Positions 46,401 to 59,400 are shown, counted from the first letter of the stretch. The stretch is DNA of 64,000 nt from Trichostrongylus colubriformis (GCA_963978905.1 OZ022261.1:33216102-33280101), one strand, 5' to 3'. Translations and numbers: made by a program. Notes: generated from the letters alone by a model not told the origin.

Positions 46401-49400
46401 ACTCAACAACATTTTCTGCCGCCCACCACGTATGACTGCCACCACCGTATTCTTCCGGTTTCGTGTGGTCCCACTTCCATCTTCTTGGTCTCCAAAACCT
46501 CCAGGAAAAGATCTTCTGGACTGCAAAGATTAGGCAAAAAAGACTGAATTCATTGACACAACCTTTGGAGGAGCAGCCAGACATTGTCAGAGGACGATGG
46601 AAGGTTTTTGATAACTGTGGTGAAGGTGATGGTCAAATTCAGTCGTGGTTCCCACAGTTTTCAAAGGCTCAAATGGCAACAAGAAGAGCTCTAGAGAAGA
46701 GAGTTCTCCAAGCGAGAAAGCCTGAAAATAGGCAAGAGCAAAGAAAGGAAAAACGAAAAAAAGAAAACCAAATCATGCTTACAGGTCATGCTCGAACTCA
46801 GCATTTTCTATCATCCTCAAAATGCCTATTGTATAATGGTCGATCAAGGTGCTGAACAAGCTTTCAAGGAGTTCATTACCAAACTGCCAACATGCTTCAG
46901 TAACATTATCTCTTGCGTGAGTTTTGCTTTCATTTTCCTATCGAAAGCAAAAGATATGGAGTGCCTGGACCAACCTACCCCGCTACGGCTGCGGCGAAGC
47001 GTTGAGACGCATACTGTACTGATGGATAAAGGAGAACGGTTGGTCAGCATCCAATGGGTGATAATCCACCAGAACCTAACCCTGAGCTAGGGAGGTGGTG
47101 GTGATGGGGTATCGTCCGGTCCTAGATGTGAAGGCGCTGGGAGGCGCTGAGCCCATGGGGTGAACGAGCAGGCCAGTAAAAGTAGTCGATGAGTCTTCGG
47201 TCGGTATCCAAATCCTCATCTCCGCAGATTGTTTTTCATGAAATCCCAAGCTTCGCCCACCATAGCAGAAGCCCACCATTGAATTTATCCTTCTTCCATG
47301 GCACTAGCTTCTACTGGGACTTCCACTTTCCTCCTGGTCTCAATCATTCTAGAAATAAATTGCCATTCTCACATCGAGTATCACGACCGATAACGTGCTC
47401 CGTCCATTATGGGCGGATCTTCGTTCACTTCAAGTATATTCGAAACATTCTAATTAGCTTGGACGTTGGTCATTTCTACCGATTTTCCTAGTTTCTATGC
47501 CGTGTTATGAATTTTTGATGTTAGTCCGGACCTCCTTTATTCCCTTCAAAAACTCATGGTTGACCTTAATCCATTTTCCCACATGTTTGCGCCTTTTGAA
47601 ACCAAATTAGCAATTTTCCGCTTGAAGACCGTGTATTCCAGTGCACGTCCACAGTGGGCAGAGCTTAGCTCAGTTCATGTGTGTTCCTTACTTCTTGCCC
47701 CAATCCCTACCCAAACTTGACAGTATTTCCACGGGTTGTTTTTCGAATAGATCCTGATTCCGTGACAGACAGACGAAGCGATTCATCCAGAGTAGGGATA
47801 GAGCGTTAGATGGAGATGATAGTTGATACCGTATCATTGCTACCGTATTCCCGATAGCTACAAAGGTTCCATGGCTGCCCGAAGGTTAGAGAGCACTACA
47901 CTTTGACGCTTATAGTTCGAGACGCGCGTGATCTTATCAAAAAGACTTTACAAAATTGAACGGTTATAATTTTTGTTGGCCTCTCTGCTATTAAAATTAT
48001 TGCCATGACTATAATCCTCATTTTTACTATTATAAAACCTACACAGTCAAAAAAGTACGCTATAAATAATAATATGCTGAGTGCTGTACAAAAATATCTT
48101 ATCTATTTCCGGTTGGGAAGAAGTCTGTTTGGGGCTCGTTCGGTATCCTTCAGAATGTCTACGGATGTTTCGAATATCTTACAGAAATGGAACATCCATG
48201 GAAGTATTACCAGGTGAGCAAAGTAATGGCAAGAGGAATTTAGTAGAAAGGTTATTGTGAAGTCTACAGATATAAGTCCACGGGCGAAAGAATGCATTCT
48301 AGCATGACCCGAACTCGAATTCAAATATGAGAGCCATACTCCAACTGTGGATACAAGTTTTGTTTTGTATTTCTGTAAAACTCAAAAAGTCTTGAAATGA
48401 TCTTCAGTTACGTGGAAGCATTATGATCCTTCTTCAGTATCTCTCTGGAGCAGACTTACCATTACGTACTAATCTTGAAATGGTACGAATTATGAAAGCG
48501 CTCAAGGAGTCAATCAATACTGACGTTGAGCAATTCGAACAGGACCGATATCGCCTTATGGAGGTTACAATTTACGATGATACGCTTTCAGATCTTCAGA
48601 AGCAATAAGTGAAAGGCACTGATCAATTGTTTAAATTAGAAGTAGTAATGCGAAATAATACCGTAGTGAAGCAGAACAAAAGGCCATACACAACCCCCGA
48701 GTTTTGGAGATGCACATGCCTGCTGGCGTGCTGCATCAATGACAAATCGATCGTAAATCTGTGACGTGTGGTGGTCATACGGAGCACTTGATACGTTTTT
48801 TGAAGGTAAAGTGCTACAAGGAATCGTTATTCTTTCAGGGAATACATCCGCCTGTTCCACTTTATAAATCAGCAATGTCAGTGGCGATTCCTCGTCGAGC
48901 AGCGGATTTCATGGTACGAAGCAAAAGAGTGAAAGCCCTTCTCACCTATCTCAGCCACACATGGGTTCCTGATGAATCGTTCTGGACGACCATGGCTGGA
49001 AATGCTGCTTGTACGTATTTCTTCACCAACTACTTTTTTAACAAGTAAATGCACACCTGCGACAATCAGAGTGGTCGACGGTCGTATCTTCCGCTCCGGT
49101 GATGAGCCTCGTTTCCCTCGTGAGCGGTGCTTTGCATACAATCCATTTCTCAACGCCTGGCAGGGCCAGGCCTACGGACTTGGTTGAACGGAACGTGTAT
49201 AGATCTCTCTCACCCCGCCACACACTCTCACTCTCGCCACGTACTCTCACTCTCGCCACTCACCCAAGTCCGTAGGCCACGCCCTGCCAGACCTCGGGAA
49301 ATGGACTGTACTTCAAGCGAATGGGTAGTACTACACGTAGTTTTGCTTCCTCCTTGTGTTTCGAATAAATAATTCAATACGATAGGATTTGGGATCATTG

Positions 49401-50924
49401 TGAGGGAAAGGAAACCTTCCACGGTGCACTCTTCGTCCACGTGATCTGCGTCTCTGTCGCTCTTCCCTTACCCTCCAGCAATTTTCCCCTTCCTGCGTCT
49501 TGTTCTCTCGCAGAGTACCCTGGCCTTGTGCAATATTACGGTTGAGAAGGAGAGCAGAAGTAAAAGCGTTTTGAATGGTTTTTCCGACCTTTCTCTTTAT
49601 TAGCTATCCATACAGCACGTTCGCTTTCATTATAGAATGCGATATCTGCGACCCCAGGATTATCGCGAAATGTGCCTTTATATGCAATTTTTTCTTAAAT
49701 ATATTATTTTTACGTTGTAACATCTTCTTCATGGTGTATTCAGTTTACACTTAACCAGTAGATTTTACTTGCTACTAAGCCAAGCAGGAAATTCGGTGTC
49801 AGTTTGAAAACATTTGAGAGCGTTTCAATGTGTGTTGCCTAGTGATGAAAATTCCCGGTTCATATCGAGCTCGTGATATTCTTTGGCTTCGAAAACACTT
49901 GTTTATGGATCCTCCAACCATGTACAGTGTCCACCATGTCGGTACCAGCTATATTGGACGTTATCAAGTGTGGGAATGGCAGAAACCATGCAGAGGTAGG
50001 CAACAGTCTCCATCGAATCCGTACCTCTGTATAATTTGAAAAAAAAAAACGCTAATTATGCAAAAAGCAAAGATGACATTTGAAAACTCATTCAACAAAG
50101 TGAGCTACATCTTACTCGAATTTTGAAGTTCTCTCAATACAGGACAATTTCTACGGTGGTCTTGCGTCTTCGGAGTTCTAGACTTACCTGAAGTGGTTAA
50201 ACGACCAGAACTTGTTGCGCATAAGCTTTATCTTGACACTGAACCAGCTGCTTTTATTTGTTTACTCAAGGTTTGTGATCCTTAGATTTTCTTACAGTGA
50301 TTTGGGTGACGCGGCGGCTCAGTCAGCGTGAGCCAGCGGGTGCGTACCGTTAGGACAAGATTTCGCATCGTGGTGTGCGGCGTACGAGATCGGGGTGCCA
50401 TAAGTGTCATGGGTCCTGAAGCGATCCTCGTGTCCTGCGCCCTTAAGGAGTAATTGCTTGGGGGGCCAACTTTGAGCGCTGCGGTGCGGTCCGCCCTTCC
50501 GACGCCAGTGCCGCAGAGTATGAAGGCGGCTTATTGGAGTGGCCTTCCATTCCGACGCAAATATGCCGCGCAGGGCGGGTCACAAACGCGGCGCCGCATT
50601 CTGTATAATCCCCTTTTATCGCAGAAGGCTTTCTTCCAATACGTCCACATTTGATGGCAATTACTTCATTAGGACTTCTCTACCAGATGTATCGCAACTT
50701 TCCAGCGCTCTTTTATAGGTACCGTTACCATAACTGCTTGAGCTTGCTAATTTTAGGAAGTACGTAATCGTAGTTATTATCCAGTCGACTTCAATGCCTC
50801 GAGTTATGCTGAGATGCCGACCGTCGAACTGAGTAATGGAAAGCGTATTACTGAATTGAAACATCCGGATTGGTTGTTGCGCAGTTCATTCTATCATCCG
50901 GAACCTGAAGTGCCGTTGCCGTAA
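43430..50924 (+). CDS. GT14 (core-2/I-branching type) glycosyltransferase, copy A
   Basis: Ten exons: 43430-43530, 43615-43755, 44206-44314, 46785-46916, about 48112-48213, 48438-48563, 48839-49010, 49843-49995, 50143-50270, 50757-50924 (TAA), about 443 residues. The start Met is chosen because the phase matches and residues 8-24 form a hydrophobic signal anchor, giving type II Golgi topology. GT14 landmarks: YPLSYGLLIYRDIVQ, FYHPQNAYCIMVD, WGSFGIL, HPWKYYQYLSGADLPLRTN, a WVPDESFW motif, and C-terminal PCRGQFLRWSCVFGVLDLP with AHKLYLDTEPAAFICL, equivalent to the C-x-G-x(3)-R-x-x-CVFG-x-x-DL region of core-2 GlcNAc-transferases. Family members add branching GlcNAc in the Golgi; the actual acceptor here is unknown. 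Exon 5 lacks a good AG acceptor at the boundary shared with copy B. If exon 5 begins instead at 48121, after GGGAAG, the product is three residues shorter. Intron 3 contains a nested transposon. Confidence 0.9.
43893..43975. repeat. Partial dispersed repeat (ATGCAATCG family)
   Basis: Half copy: AATAGCACGCTCAAGTGAGA, GTGCACACGACGG and GATCATGCAATCGTGCGA. Located in intron 2 of GT14 copy A. Confidence 0.45.
44780..46020. mobile_element. Second copy of the 950-bp TIR element, interrupted
   Basis: The left end TCATTCCATAAGTAATGTCG and following bases match 24640-24745; the sequence after 45642 matches 24746-24960. Bases 45900-46020 match, in reverse complement, 25185-25290. The right terminus is degraded. 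A 750-bp element is inserted in the middle. Located in intron 3 of GT14 copy A. Confidence 0.6.
44892..45641. mobile_element. Inserted TIR element with TA target duplication
   Basis: Bounded by CAGGGGGTGCCAAAAAAAA and its complement TTTTTTTTGGCACCCCCTG, both extended by an AGTAATTTTG match, with TA on each side. TA duplication and CAGGG-type ends fit the Tc1/mariner superfamily. No transposase frame was recognised in the 750 bp, so it is probably non-autonomous. Confidence 0.75.
49157..49290. repeat. Foldback with internal CT-rich microsatellite
   Basis: Arms CTGGCAGGGCCAGGCCTACG and CGTAGGCCACGCCCTGCCAG, plus adjoining GACTTGG / CCAAGTC, pair. The loop holds repeated ACTCTCACTCTCGCCAC units. 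It lies in intron 7 of GT14 copy A. Confidence 0.65.
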
Positions 50925-53900
50925 GAGTATTTCAATAATATTACAGAGGAAACTTTCTTTGTTGTGCGTACAAGCAGTCCAGTAACATTGCGCCGGTCTT
51001 CTACACTCCTTAATTCCTAACGAACCAATTCCTGTACCAACCCTCATTCCAGGAAATTGTTGTGGCTGAGTACTTCCTCGACTGCGAACGATCTTTTACA
51101 ATACCGGTCACTGCGATTTCATCTTCCTTTCGTTTCCTCAGAACACTTTATGAGTATTTCGCAGCGCTGTTTGCTTATGGAAATAACATTCATTGCACAC
51201 CCGACCACCTGTCTGGGCGTCCGGTGTTGATACAACCCATGAGTAACCGTACCCCCATGAGAAGGCCGTGGAAAAAGCTAAATGAAATGAGATGAGAATC
51301 AATTTTTCCTCGTTCTTCCCACGGACTTGCTTCCTCGCGTGCTGAGTAACTGCTGTAACGAGCGGAATCATGCCGATCTGTGACACGTGGCGGCCATGAG
51401 CACCACATACGTAGTCTAGATACATACCGTAGTCTCGGAAGCGGAGCCTGGGCTAGGAAATCCTGCGGGACTCCATAAAAGTGCGCCCCTGCAATGAGAC
51501 CTATGGAGCAGAATATAAGACCACGTTCTCGTCTGCACACCTAGCGCTCATTATTATATGTGGAACGTTGAACCTTTCTTTTTCTGGACACCATATTTGC
51601 TGTAGCAACTGCCTATTAATTCCATATCAAAGGAGTGTAATATCGCTGTTTAGGCCCCAGTCTGCCAAACTCTGAATGTTTCGAAAATTGGCGACGATGG
51701 CGACAAATGTTATGAGACGTTCACAGATTTGTAGAAGATGAAGATGTTCGCAAAACGAATCCAGTTTTTAAGGAAACCGAAATTTTACCTCTCATTGGTT
51801 TTGGGTGTGCTTGCCAACACTTCATGTTTCTTACAAAATGAGAAATGATATTTCTTATGTACTCATGATTTTTTAATGTGTGACAACGACCTTTACATTG
51901 AATGTATGAAAAACTTTTACAGCTTTTTGTACAGCACTGTACAAATTATCAGTCTCACCCAATTAGTGTAAAAATGTAATTTCAGGGCTGATTCAAAAAC
52001 CGGAAATATAGTTCAAAGGCACATTTCGCGATAAGCTTGGATGTGTGTCGCGTTCTGGAATGAATCTGGTTGTAAACTGTTACTTAGCAAAAAAGGATGA
52101 AAGCCGCTCAGAACCCTCGAGTTTGGACTCCACTTTCTCCGCCGTTCCACGTTTCATGAAGGCGCAAGAAGGAAGAAAGCAAAAGAAGGAGTGGATGGCT
52201 ACTTGTACGACCCCTCCTTTTTCGCACCTAATGCGCAACCTAAATAAATGTTGCTTCGCAAACGATCCCAATTAGTGGCGTGAACTCACGGGTATCATGT
52301 AATTCACATTGATCCCTAAGCTGAGTAAAAAAAAATTAGACAAGCAATATAAATGGGACAATTTTCTTGAAGAGGCTACTCACAATTTCACAAACTTCTT
52401 GAATATGCTCTTCTCAGACTCTTTTCACGAAAAGGTGTATATCGGTGATGACAATGAACTCTAGAACTACCTAAAATTCCAAACGCACAAGTATATCATA
52501 AATTTCTGAGAATATGACACGTCCTAAAATAAAATTAGATGTAAGATGACGGAATGCCTTTCTTGCCATACATTATAACAGCAACTTAGCTAATTAGAGA
52601 ATGGATCCCTTGCGGGCGAAACACTCGCGACTTACCCTCTGGCGGCTTCACTCACAACTTGGGCTTTCGAGATATCTCAAAGACACTGGGAGGAGGGCAA
52701 TTTTGGTTTACTGTATGGGATTACGGTGGTTTGTAGTTGCCGCGATGCCCACACGACACCTTGCCAAGCTTACGAGGATGGACCAATGAGAGCGCATATT
52801 CAGATTTGTTATTAATAAAGCTATGTGAAATTCACTTTTTTTGCGCTCTAACTCCTCGCTAATAAATAATAAATGTACCTAGAGCAGTAGCATCAATCCA
52901 TTTAATCTGTATTTCAATTATCAATAAACAGACCTCTACTTGTTGATGACCAGTGTGGGTAAACCGGGGACCTGTGAGTTCTCAAAGCTAATTGGAGTCG
53001 CTTCGCACCCCATGTGCGAAGTAGCCTTAACTACATGCGGAGAAGGCGGGGTCGTACTAATGGTCGCGTCTCCAAAAGAGGTGGGAAAGGGATTAGCGAG
53101 GGGAGAGACGAGAGAGATAGACGCAGACCACGTGGTTACCACGTCTTCTACTGATCGCGTCCGAACAGGAGATTTAGAAGATGTACACGGTTTTGAGTGG
53201 TTTCAAGCCTCTTCGCATTTATACCAAACTCGTTTGAGTGTTCAAAGACACTGGAAGGGGTAAATCTGGCAGACTGTGGAATATGAGAGTGGGGGGACTC
53301 AGCAGTGCAACAGTAGAGAAGGAACGAAGTAAAATGGTGAAAGCTCTGAGAAAAAGGAACCCGAGAAACCCCTTCTCGTTCACCCCTCTCTTCGTCACTA
53401 GCCGGGGTCAGATTGCAGACGGAGAGGCTAACTCAGCCGGCCGCGAACGATGTCCCGCCCTCGCCAGCAACTCGCCCGGCTAATGAGTTGCAGAACGACA
53501 CGCCGTGCTGTGGGATCGTGATAAGACGGCAAGCCGCGCTTTTCGATGCGAGTTTCAGCACACATAACCTATTCTCAAGTGGAAGGTTTGTTTCAGAGAA
53601 GATGCATTCCCAGTTCTTACCTTGTCCTTACCCCTTCCGGTGCCTTTAATAGTACCGAATTCAGCATCGGCTGGCATCACACATCATAAGGCCACGTTAC
53701 ATTGTAGTACTCTACAAGTATAAGCGAAAGGCAGCGCGGGGCAACATCCAAAAATCGATCGTTTCATTCGTTCTATTTCAACGAAAGCAATTATAGCATG
53801 CTCAATCGAAAACGTTTAGTGAAGAAGAAGACCCAGAACAAAGATTTGGAAAGATGCGATATTCTGATATGGGATCTCCCGTGAATTTGCAGGTTCCAGC

Positions 53901-53979
53901 TGCCGGATTCAATGTAACCGATCTGTGCGATTCACACCTCCACTGTTCGCTGCCCATATTCAAAAATTCCATTTTATCG
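50925..53979. other. Spacer between the GT14 paralogues
   Basis: No coding sequence recognised. It holds an F2 repeat at 53260-53660 and otherwise A/T-rich unique-looking sequence. The plus-strand frame at 52940-53263 shows no recognisable domain. Confidence 0.6.
53260..53660. repeat. Dispersed repeat family F2
   Basis: Contains GGAATATGAGAGTGGGGGGA, CGCGCTTTTCGATGCGAGTT and CCTTACCCCTTCCGGTGCC in family order. It ends about 300 bp upstream of the start of GT14 copy B. Confidence 0.5.
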
Positions 53980-56900
53980 ATGAACTCATACAAGTCAACG
54001 TTTTTGTATCTATTACTAGTTTTGTACCTCATAATTCGGATCAATATGAAGAAAACAAGTGTACCAAATGTGTAAGGATCTTAAGTACATGCATTTAATT
54101 ACATATTTGAAGATCATACCAGATTTTTTTTGACTTTTTGTTTTTCAAATTCTTTCATTCAGCTATGTTCCTGGAACACCTGTTGAGAAAATAAATTTAA
54201 ATTGTGATGTAGTACTTAATGGAGGACCTCCACGTGAACTTTTCCAATATAAACGGTGGACCTTTCGATACGATGCCATCGAAAAGGAATTGTATCAGTC
54301 ATCCGATGTGTACGTGAAATGACATAGAATTATTCTTTTTACTCATTAAAAATGGAGCCTTATAGAAGTTCTTGAACAGTTTCCTCCAGTTTTAATTCGC
54401 AACTTCAGATGTGGCACGATAAGGCGATACTTCATTTTTGAAGATGCTCCGCTTTCAGAAGAAGAAGCGAATTATCCATTATCTTATGGTTTTCTAATTT
54501 ATAAAGACATTGTTCAGGTTAGATTTTAGAGATTCACATTACCATATTAAAAAATGTAGGAAGTACCCCAATCCATCAGAAAGCCCACTAATTGCTCTAA
54601 AAGCGAGTGAAAGAAACGTCAGCAGGGGAACGAGCGATTTACATTTCTGGACAGCTCGGGATACGCCGCGCATTTTACTTCCGTTCAAAATCGATAAAGT
54701 ACTGAAACGCGACTTTACTCATGCAGTTTTGAATCGGGAAGCGACCAGCATAAAAGTCAGTGTTCCTACACTCCTAGAAGTGCCTGCCCCACATAGTCAA
54801 CCCCCAGAGAATGAAAATCAGAATGGTATATATTAAAGAATGCTTAGCTGGTTGTAGTGAGCATCACCCAAGGACTGATCCCCGAGGAGCAGCGCCACTT
54901 GCCATCATTCCATCCTCTCCCATTGAAAAAATTGACAATAAAGATGAAATTCCAGGTGCTGCTTGAATTCAGCATATTCTACCATCCTCAGAATGCCTAC
55001 TGTATAATGGTCGATCAAGGTGCAAGCAGGGAGTTCAAGAATTTCATAACAAAATTACCGACCTGCTTTAATAACACACATACATTTGTGAGTTTTCATG
55101 GATGCTCCCCTTTCAACTTCTTCTCTATTACAGCTCAGACAGATATGAACCAGAAAGGTCGCACGAAAATATGTCTCATCCACTCGGCATCCCCATTTAA
55201 ACTTCATAAAATTCAAAAGAAGCGCATTCAGAAGCAACAATTATTTACACAGAGGAGCACAATTTATCATTTGGACTACTTCGACGCACCGCCACATTTT
55301 CGTATGAACGCGCAAAAGTGGCAGAAATTTTTATTGCAGCGTAATACGATCAAATGTGTAGTTGACGGGTGAAGTCCGATAGGCCCAATTATCCTATTGA
55401 GAACGCTTCATTAATTGGATAGGATAATGGAGGGTTTTATCGGGATCTTAGGGGAGGAGTCGTAGCAATGAAGTTGTGATTCAAGTTTCTGTGTAATGGT
55501 TTTCTCACTTTGTTTTGACGAAAATAGAACGATTTGAAATGAGTGGATCCCCTATGAAATCCGAGACAGTTCACATGAATATTGCCACACAGCTGTCATA
55601 TTGTTCAAATCCATTTTTTTCCATCAGAAATAGAAAAATGGATTTGATCAATGCTGACCCTTTGGGTGTATGTCATTAGGCGCAGCCCTGGCAGCTGATT
55701 TGCCATTGAAGCACATGGGCTGTAGCTGTCACCCTAATGCCGACCATCCGACGTATCTTCTGTGACGGACGGCTCATCCACATCACCGAACCCTCGGCGT
55801 TTTCGTGAATGATAGTTACACATAAAGGACTTTGTGAAACAGGCACTACAAATTACTTAGAAGTAACTTCATCGCAACTCCAGAATGACTGTCATACAAC
55901 CACCCAAAGTATCCCGTTGTTAGTAATGTAGAGGAGACGTGCAGACCTAGAAGGAAGAAAGCCGGAATCTACACCTAGTTCACCAGCCGAATAGGATCAG
56001 GTCCAGAAAAGGTCGTCCGTTCGGTAATGTAGACGAGTTATCCGTTCCAGAGGACGCGCCGAATGGTCGGTGTTAGGGTGGTAGCTACGCCGCATGTACC
56101 CCATTGGCAATATGCAAGAGCCCACGCCTAACCACGGTCTCCCTGGCCCTTTGAGCCGCGTTCATTTTTTGCGCACCGACGCCGGCACCGACGGCGATGG
56201 CGGCGAAATGTGCCCGCCGCCGACTACGGCGGCACTTCGGTAACTCACTCCGTTTGCAAAATGCTCAAGTACACTACAGTATGACGATCATGGCACTTTG
56301 TTAAGAATAAAATTTGAATCGTGTGCTCTCGCCACGATCATCATGCATAGTTTGGCACTTTGCTGAGATTCGAATTAGAGTTCGGGGCTGTCGCTACTAT
56401 ACTATTGGGTCAAGGGTTTGATTAACAGAGCACGTCACCGGAGTGCTGCCGTCGCTGCCGGTGCCAGTGTCGGTGCGCAGATATGAACCTTTCAACTTGA
56501 CCACTATAATGAAATCTATGAGCTGACTGATCTATAACTGAATGTTTTCCCCTCCGAAACGAGTTTGGACCTTATTCATTGACTAAGAATGAATGGAAAG
56601 CTTGGTTGACCTCAGCGGGTATCGCTCCATGGACCATGCCAGTGCCAGCGAAGCCACATGCCGCTGCATTACCTCAGCCTCAAATAGGAAGATAAGAACC
56701 TAAATTATGAAATCAGTAAGGCCATTTCAGCCAAAACTTGACATACAATATAATATTTGAGCTATTCGTAAAATGCCGTTCAGCAATGCAAAGCTCCTCG
56801 CACCACTTGTATCATTCACTAAATAAAAATTGCATGTAATGACGTGTATGTTCCCTATGATTATCACAATTTCCGATTGGAAGCAAATCAGTTTGGGGAT

Positions 56901-59230
56901 CGTTTGGTATTCTTGCTAATGTCCACAAATGCTTCGAATATCTTACAGAATTGGATCATCCATGGAAATACTATCAGGTCAGCCACTTTTTATACTTTGA
57001 GTTTTTTTTAGTACCTATTCTTATCATGTACTACCCGCGAATTATAGACATTAATGCTAACCTCCTTCTCGATGCAAAAAAAATACAAAAAACATTGGTT
57101 TCCTATTATTGTGTGCATTTTTGCATAAAATTTCCCATGTTATGTATTTATATAATAAATTATCATATTTGAAGCCGGTTTATAGAAAGTGAATGCCAAC
57201 GGAAGCGCAGTCTTGATTACAGTATCTATCGGGTGCGGATCTACCTTTGAGAACGAATCTGGAAATGGTGAGAATAATGAATGCGCTGAACGGATCAATC
57301 AATACCGATGTCGAAGAGTTCGAAATCGATCGATATCGAATGATGGAGGTAGTTGTGCACTTTGATAATGGTGTTATGATTGAGAATTATAAAATTGTAA
57401 TTCAAAAGATCTTTGCATGGTTCAAAAGTAATCAAACGAATTCAAATGCCTATCAATTGAAGATATGTAAAAATTCATTAAGTCGTGCAACAGATGCATA
57501 TTGTACAAAATAAGTTCCACGGTCAAAATGGGACTGCAACGCGTAGGACTTTTATAGCCACATTTTTTATTTTATGAGTAAGATGCAATAGGTCGATAGT
57601 CTTGACCAAATTATTTGATAACGAAGAAGAGTGGAGAGCCGAAACGCTTAAACGAAAGAAATTAAAATTGATAATGAAAAATCGAGCTGAAAAAGCTCAT
57701 CAGGCAATATGTAAAAAGTAAACTTTTTGAATTCCAGATTTCAATTTAGGGAATACATCCACCTGTTCCACTGTACAAATCAGCCATGTCAGTGGCTGTT
57801 CCCCGTCGGGCTGCAAATTTCATGGCAAAAAGTAGAAAAGTGAAGGCTCTGCTGACTTACTTAAACGAGACGTGGGTCCCAGATGAGTCGTTCTGGACGA
57901 GCGTTGCAGGAAATGCAGTGTGTAAGTCTAATAATGTGTTGAACTAATTGTGGAATTTTTGAGGCACTTTTTTATTCCTCAGCCATAAACTTAGTAGCAC
58001 AAAGACAAAGTGGTGGTTATGGTGCGAAAGGGGCCAATGCGAAGTCGCGCGGCGATGCTCCCACCGCACCATTAAAAATCAGCGCGGGCGTCACTCAGGT
58101 GGACTTCTTGAGACGACGCCGTATCGGCTCCTTCTGTCTTCAGCAATGACGAAACAGATAACTGTTAAGCACTAGACTTCGAAAATGAATAGTATTCAAA
58201 TGTAATAGTGAATACATATGTCACATCTGTTTCCGAACAGTGATCAGAGCTCCTGGTTCATTTCGTGCGCGTGATATACTATGGCTTCGTAAGCACCTGA
58301 CTATGTCGCCAACAAATTATCAGAGAGTTGATCATGTTGGTACCAGCTACATTGGACGATATCAAGTATGGGAATGGCAAAAACCATGTCGAGGTAAGTG
58401 AAATTCCATTTTGTAATAATTTACAGTATTTCTAATGTAGTATTCAGGACGGATAGCCAGTTGGTCATGTGTGTTTGGAGTTTATGACATGTGGGAAGTG
58501 AGCCGACGCCCAGAACTTGTTGCCCATAAATTGTACCTCGATCAAGAACCAGCAGCGTATCTGTGCCTACTGAAGGTTGGTAAATTCTTTGATTTTCTGA
58601 CATCAACCTTGGTGTAGTGCAGGGAGGATTCGGAGTCGCGAACGCGAAGGCGGGCAAGATCCTTATTGGGGCAAGGCCTCTTGAGTTTAATAACCGCGCA
58701 CGGCGTCTGCGACGCGATGCGAGTTAGAGGCGCTGTAGTTGGGTTTTGAAGCAATTACACGACAATCAAATGAGGCTCCTCTATCATTACCCTTGTAATC
58801 GCTTCAGAACCGAACTACAGCAGCGTCCCTAGCTTGCATGCACGCACGCGACGCATGTCGCGGCGCAAAATCCTGGCGTTAGGGTACACACCCACTTCTC
58901 CTGCGCCACACCACAAAGAATTTGGAAGATAAGGAGTAATTGGAACATCCTCACTAATATTGAAACATTGCAATTATCAGAAATAAATTGAGTTCGTTGA
59001 GTATCAAACTTAGTGGACCTCTAACTCTGCGTAAGGACTGGTGTCAAGCCCATGACTTTTCCCTCATCGTTCCTTCATTTCAGGAGATACGCAGGAGAAG
59101 TTATAATCCGATCGATTTCGATGCAACAAGTTATGCTGAAATGCCAACGGTGGAGCTAAGTAACGGTAAACGGATCACTGAACTCAAACATCCAGACTGG
59201 CTAATGCGCAGTTCATTCTATCGTCGATAA
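53980..59230 (+). CDS. GT14 (core-2/I-branching type) glycosyltransferase, copy B
   Basis: Tandem paralogue of copy A, 3 kb downstream, with the same exon plan: 53980-54071, 54163-54309, 54409-54517, 54956-55087, about 56876-56977, 57223-57348, 57750-57921, 58241-58393, 58448-58575, 59084-59230 (TAA), about 435 residues. The N-terminus MNSYKSTFLYLLLVLYLII is a clear signal anchor; an in-frame ATG at 53854 could add 42 residues but would bury the anchor. Conserved blocks include YPLSYGFLIYKDIVQ, FYHPQNAYCIMVD, WGSFGILANV, HPWKYYQ, YLSGADLPLRTNLEMVRI, WVPDESFW and GRYQVWEWQKPC. Near the C-terminus, the Arg and the DL of the copy A motif become Ser and DM (RGRIASWSCVFGVYDMW), so activity or specificity may differ. 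Exons 7, 8 and 9 are the same length as in A. A possible extra exon at about 57609-57705 (acidic/Lys-rich, ends AEKAHQA) does not fit the phases and was left out. Confidence 0.87.
56155..56495. mobile_element. GC-rich TIR element related to MITE family 3
   Basis: Left TTTTGCGCACCGACGCCGG pairs with right CCGGTGCCAGTGTCGGTGCG; the outer ends resemble the CGTTCATA motif of family 3. The interior is unrelated and A/T-rich. It lies in intron 4 of GT14 copy B. Confidence 0.5.
56535..56690 (-). mobile_element. Old SINE remnant
   Basis: Only the central GGAAAGCTTGGTTGACC part and flanking family-like stretches remain on the minus strand. It lies in intron 4 of GT14 copy B. Confidence 0.4.
58695..58892. 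mobile_element. MITE family 1 copy, 5' diverged
   Basis: The inner GTTGGGTTTTGAAGCAATTA / GTAATCGCTTCAGAACCGAAC palindrome and the right end CCTGGCGTTAGGGTACACACC are clear. It lies in the last intron of GT14 copy B. Confidence 0.6.
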
Positions 59231-59400
59231 TATTTAATTAATAAAATGTTGCAATAAAGAGTACAGTCAGAAAATGTAGAAAATAAAAACAACAAAAACA
59301 AAAAACAAGAGAAGTAAATGAACTCAATCTATTGTGGAGAAGGTCAGGTCTTACGTTGAGGATCTTTTTTTTTTTTGAAACTTAGAATAACTCCCAGAAC

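Noticed and set aside
54857..55372. 171-codon open frame in GT14 copy B
   Set aside because: It contains exon 4 (54956-55087) but runs past a GTGAGT donor into intron sequence; the homology stops at the donor.
57609..57705. Possible extra exon in GT14 copy B (acidic then Lys-rich, ending AEKAHQA)
   Set aside because: Its start and end phases do not fit exons 6 and 7, which join directly in phase in both copies, and copy A has no clear counterpart.
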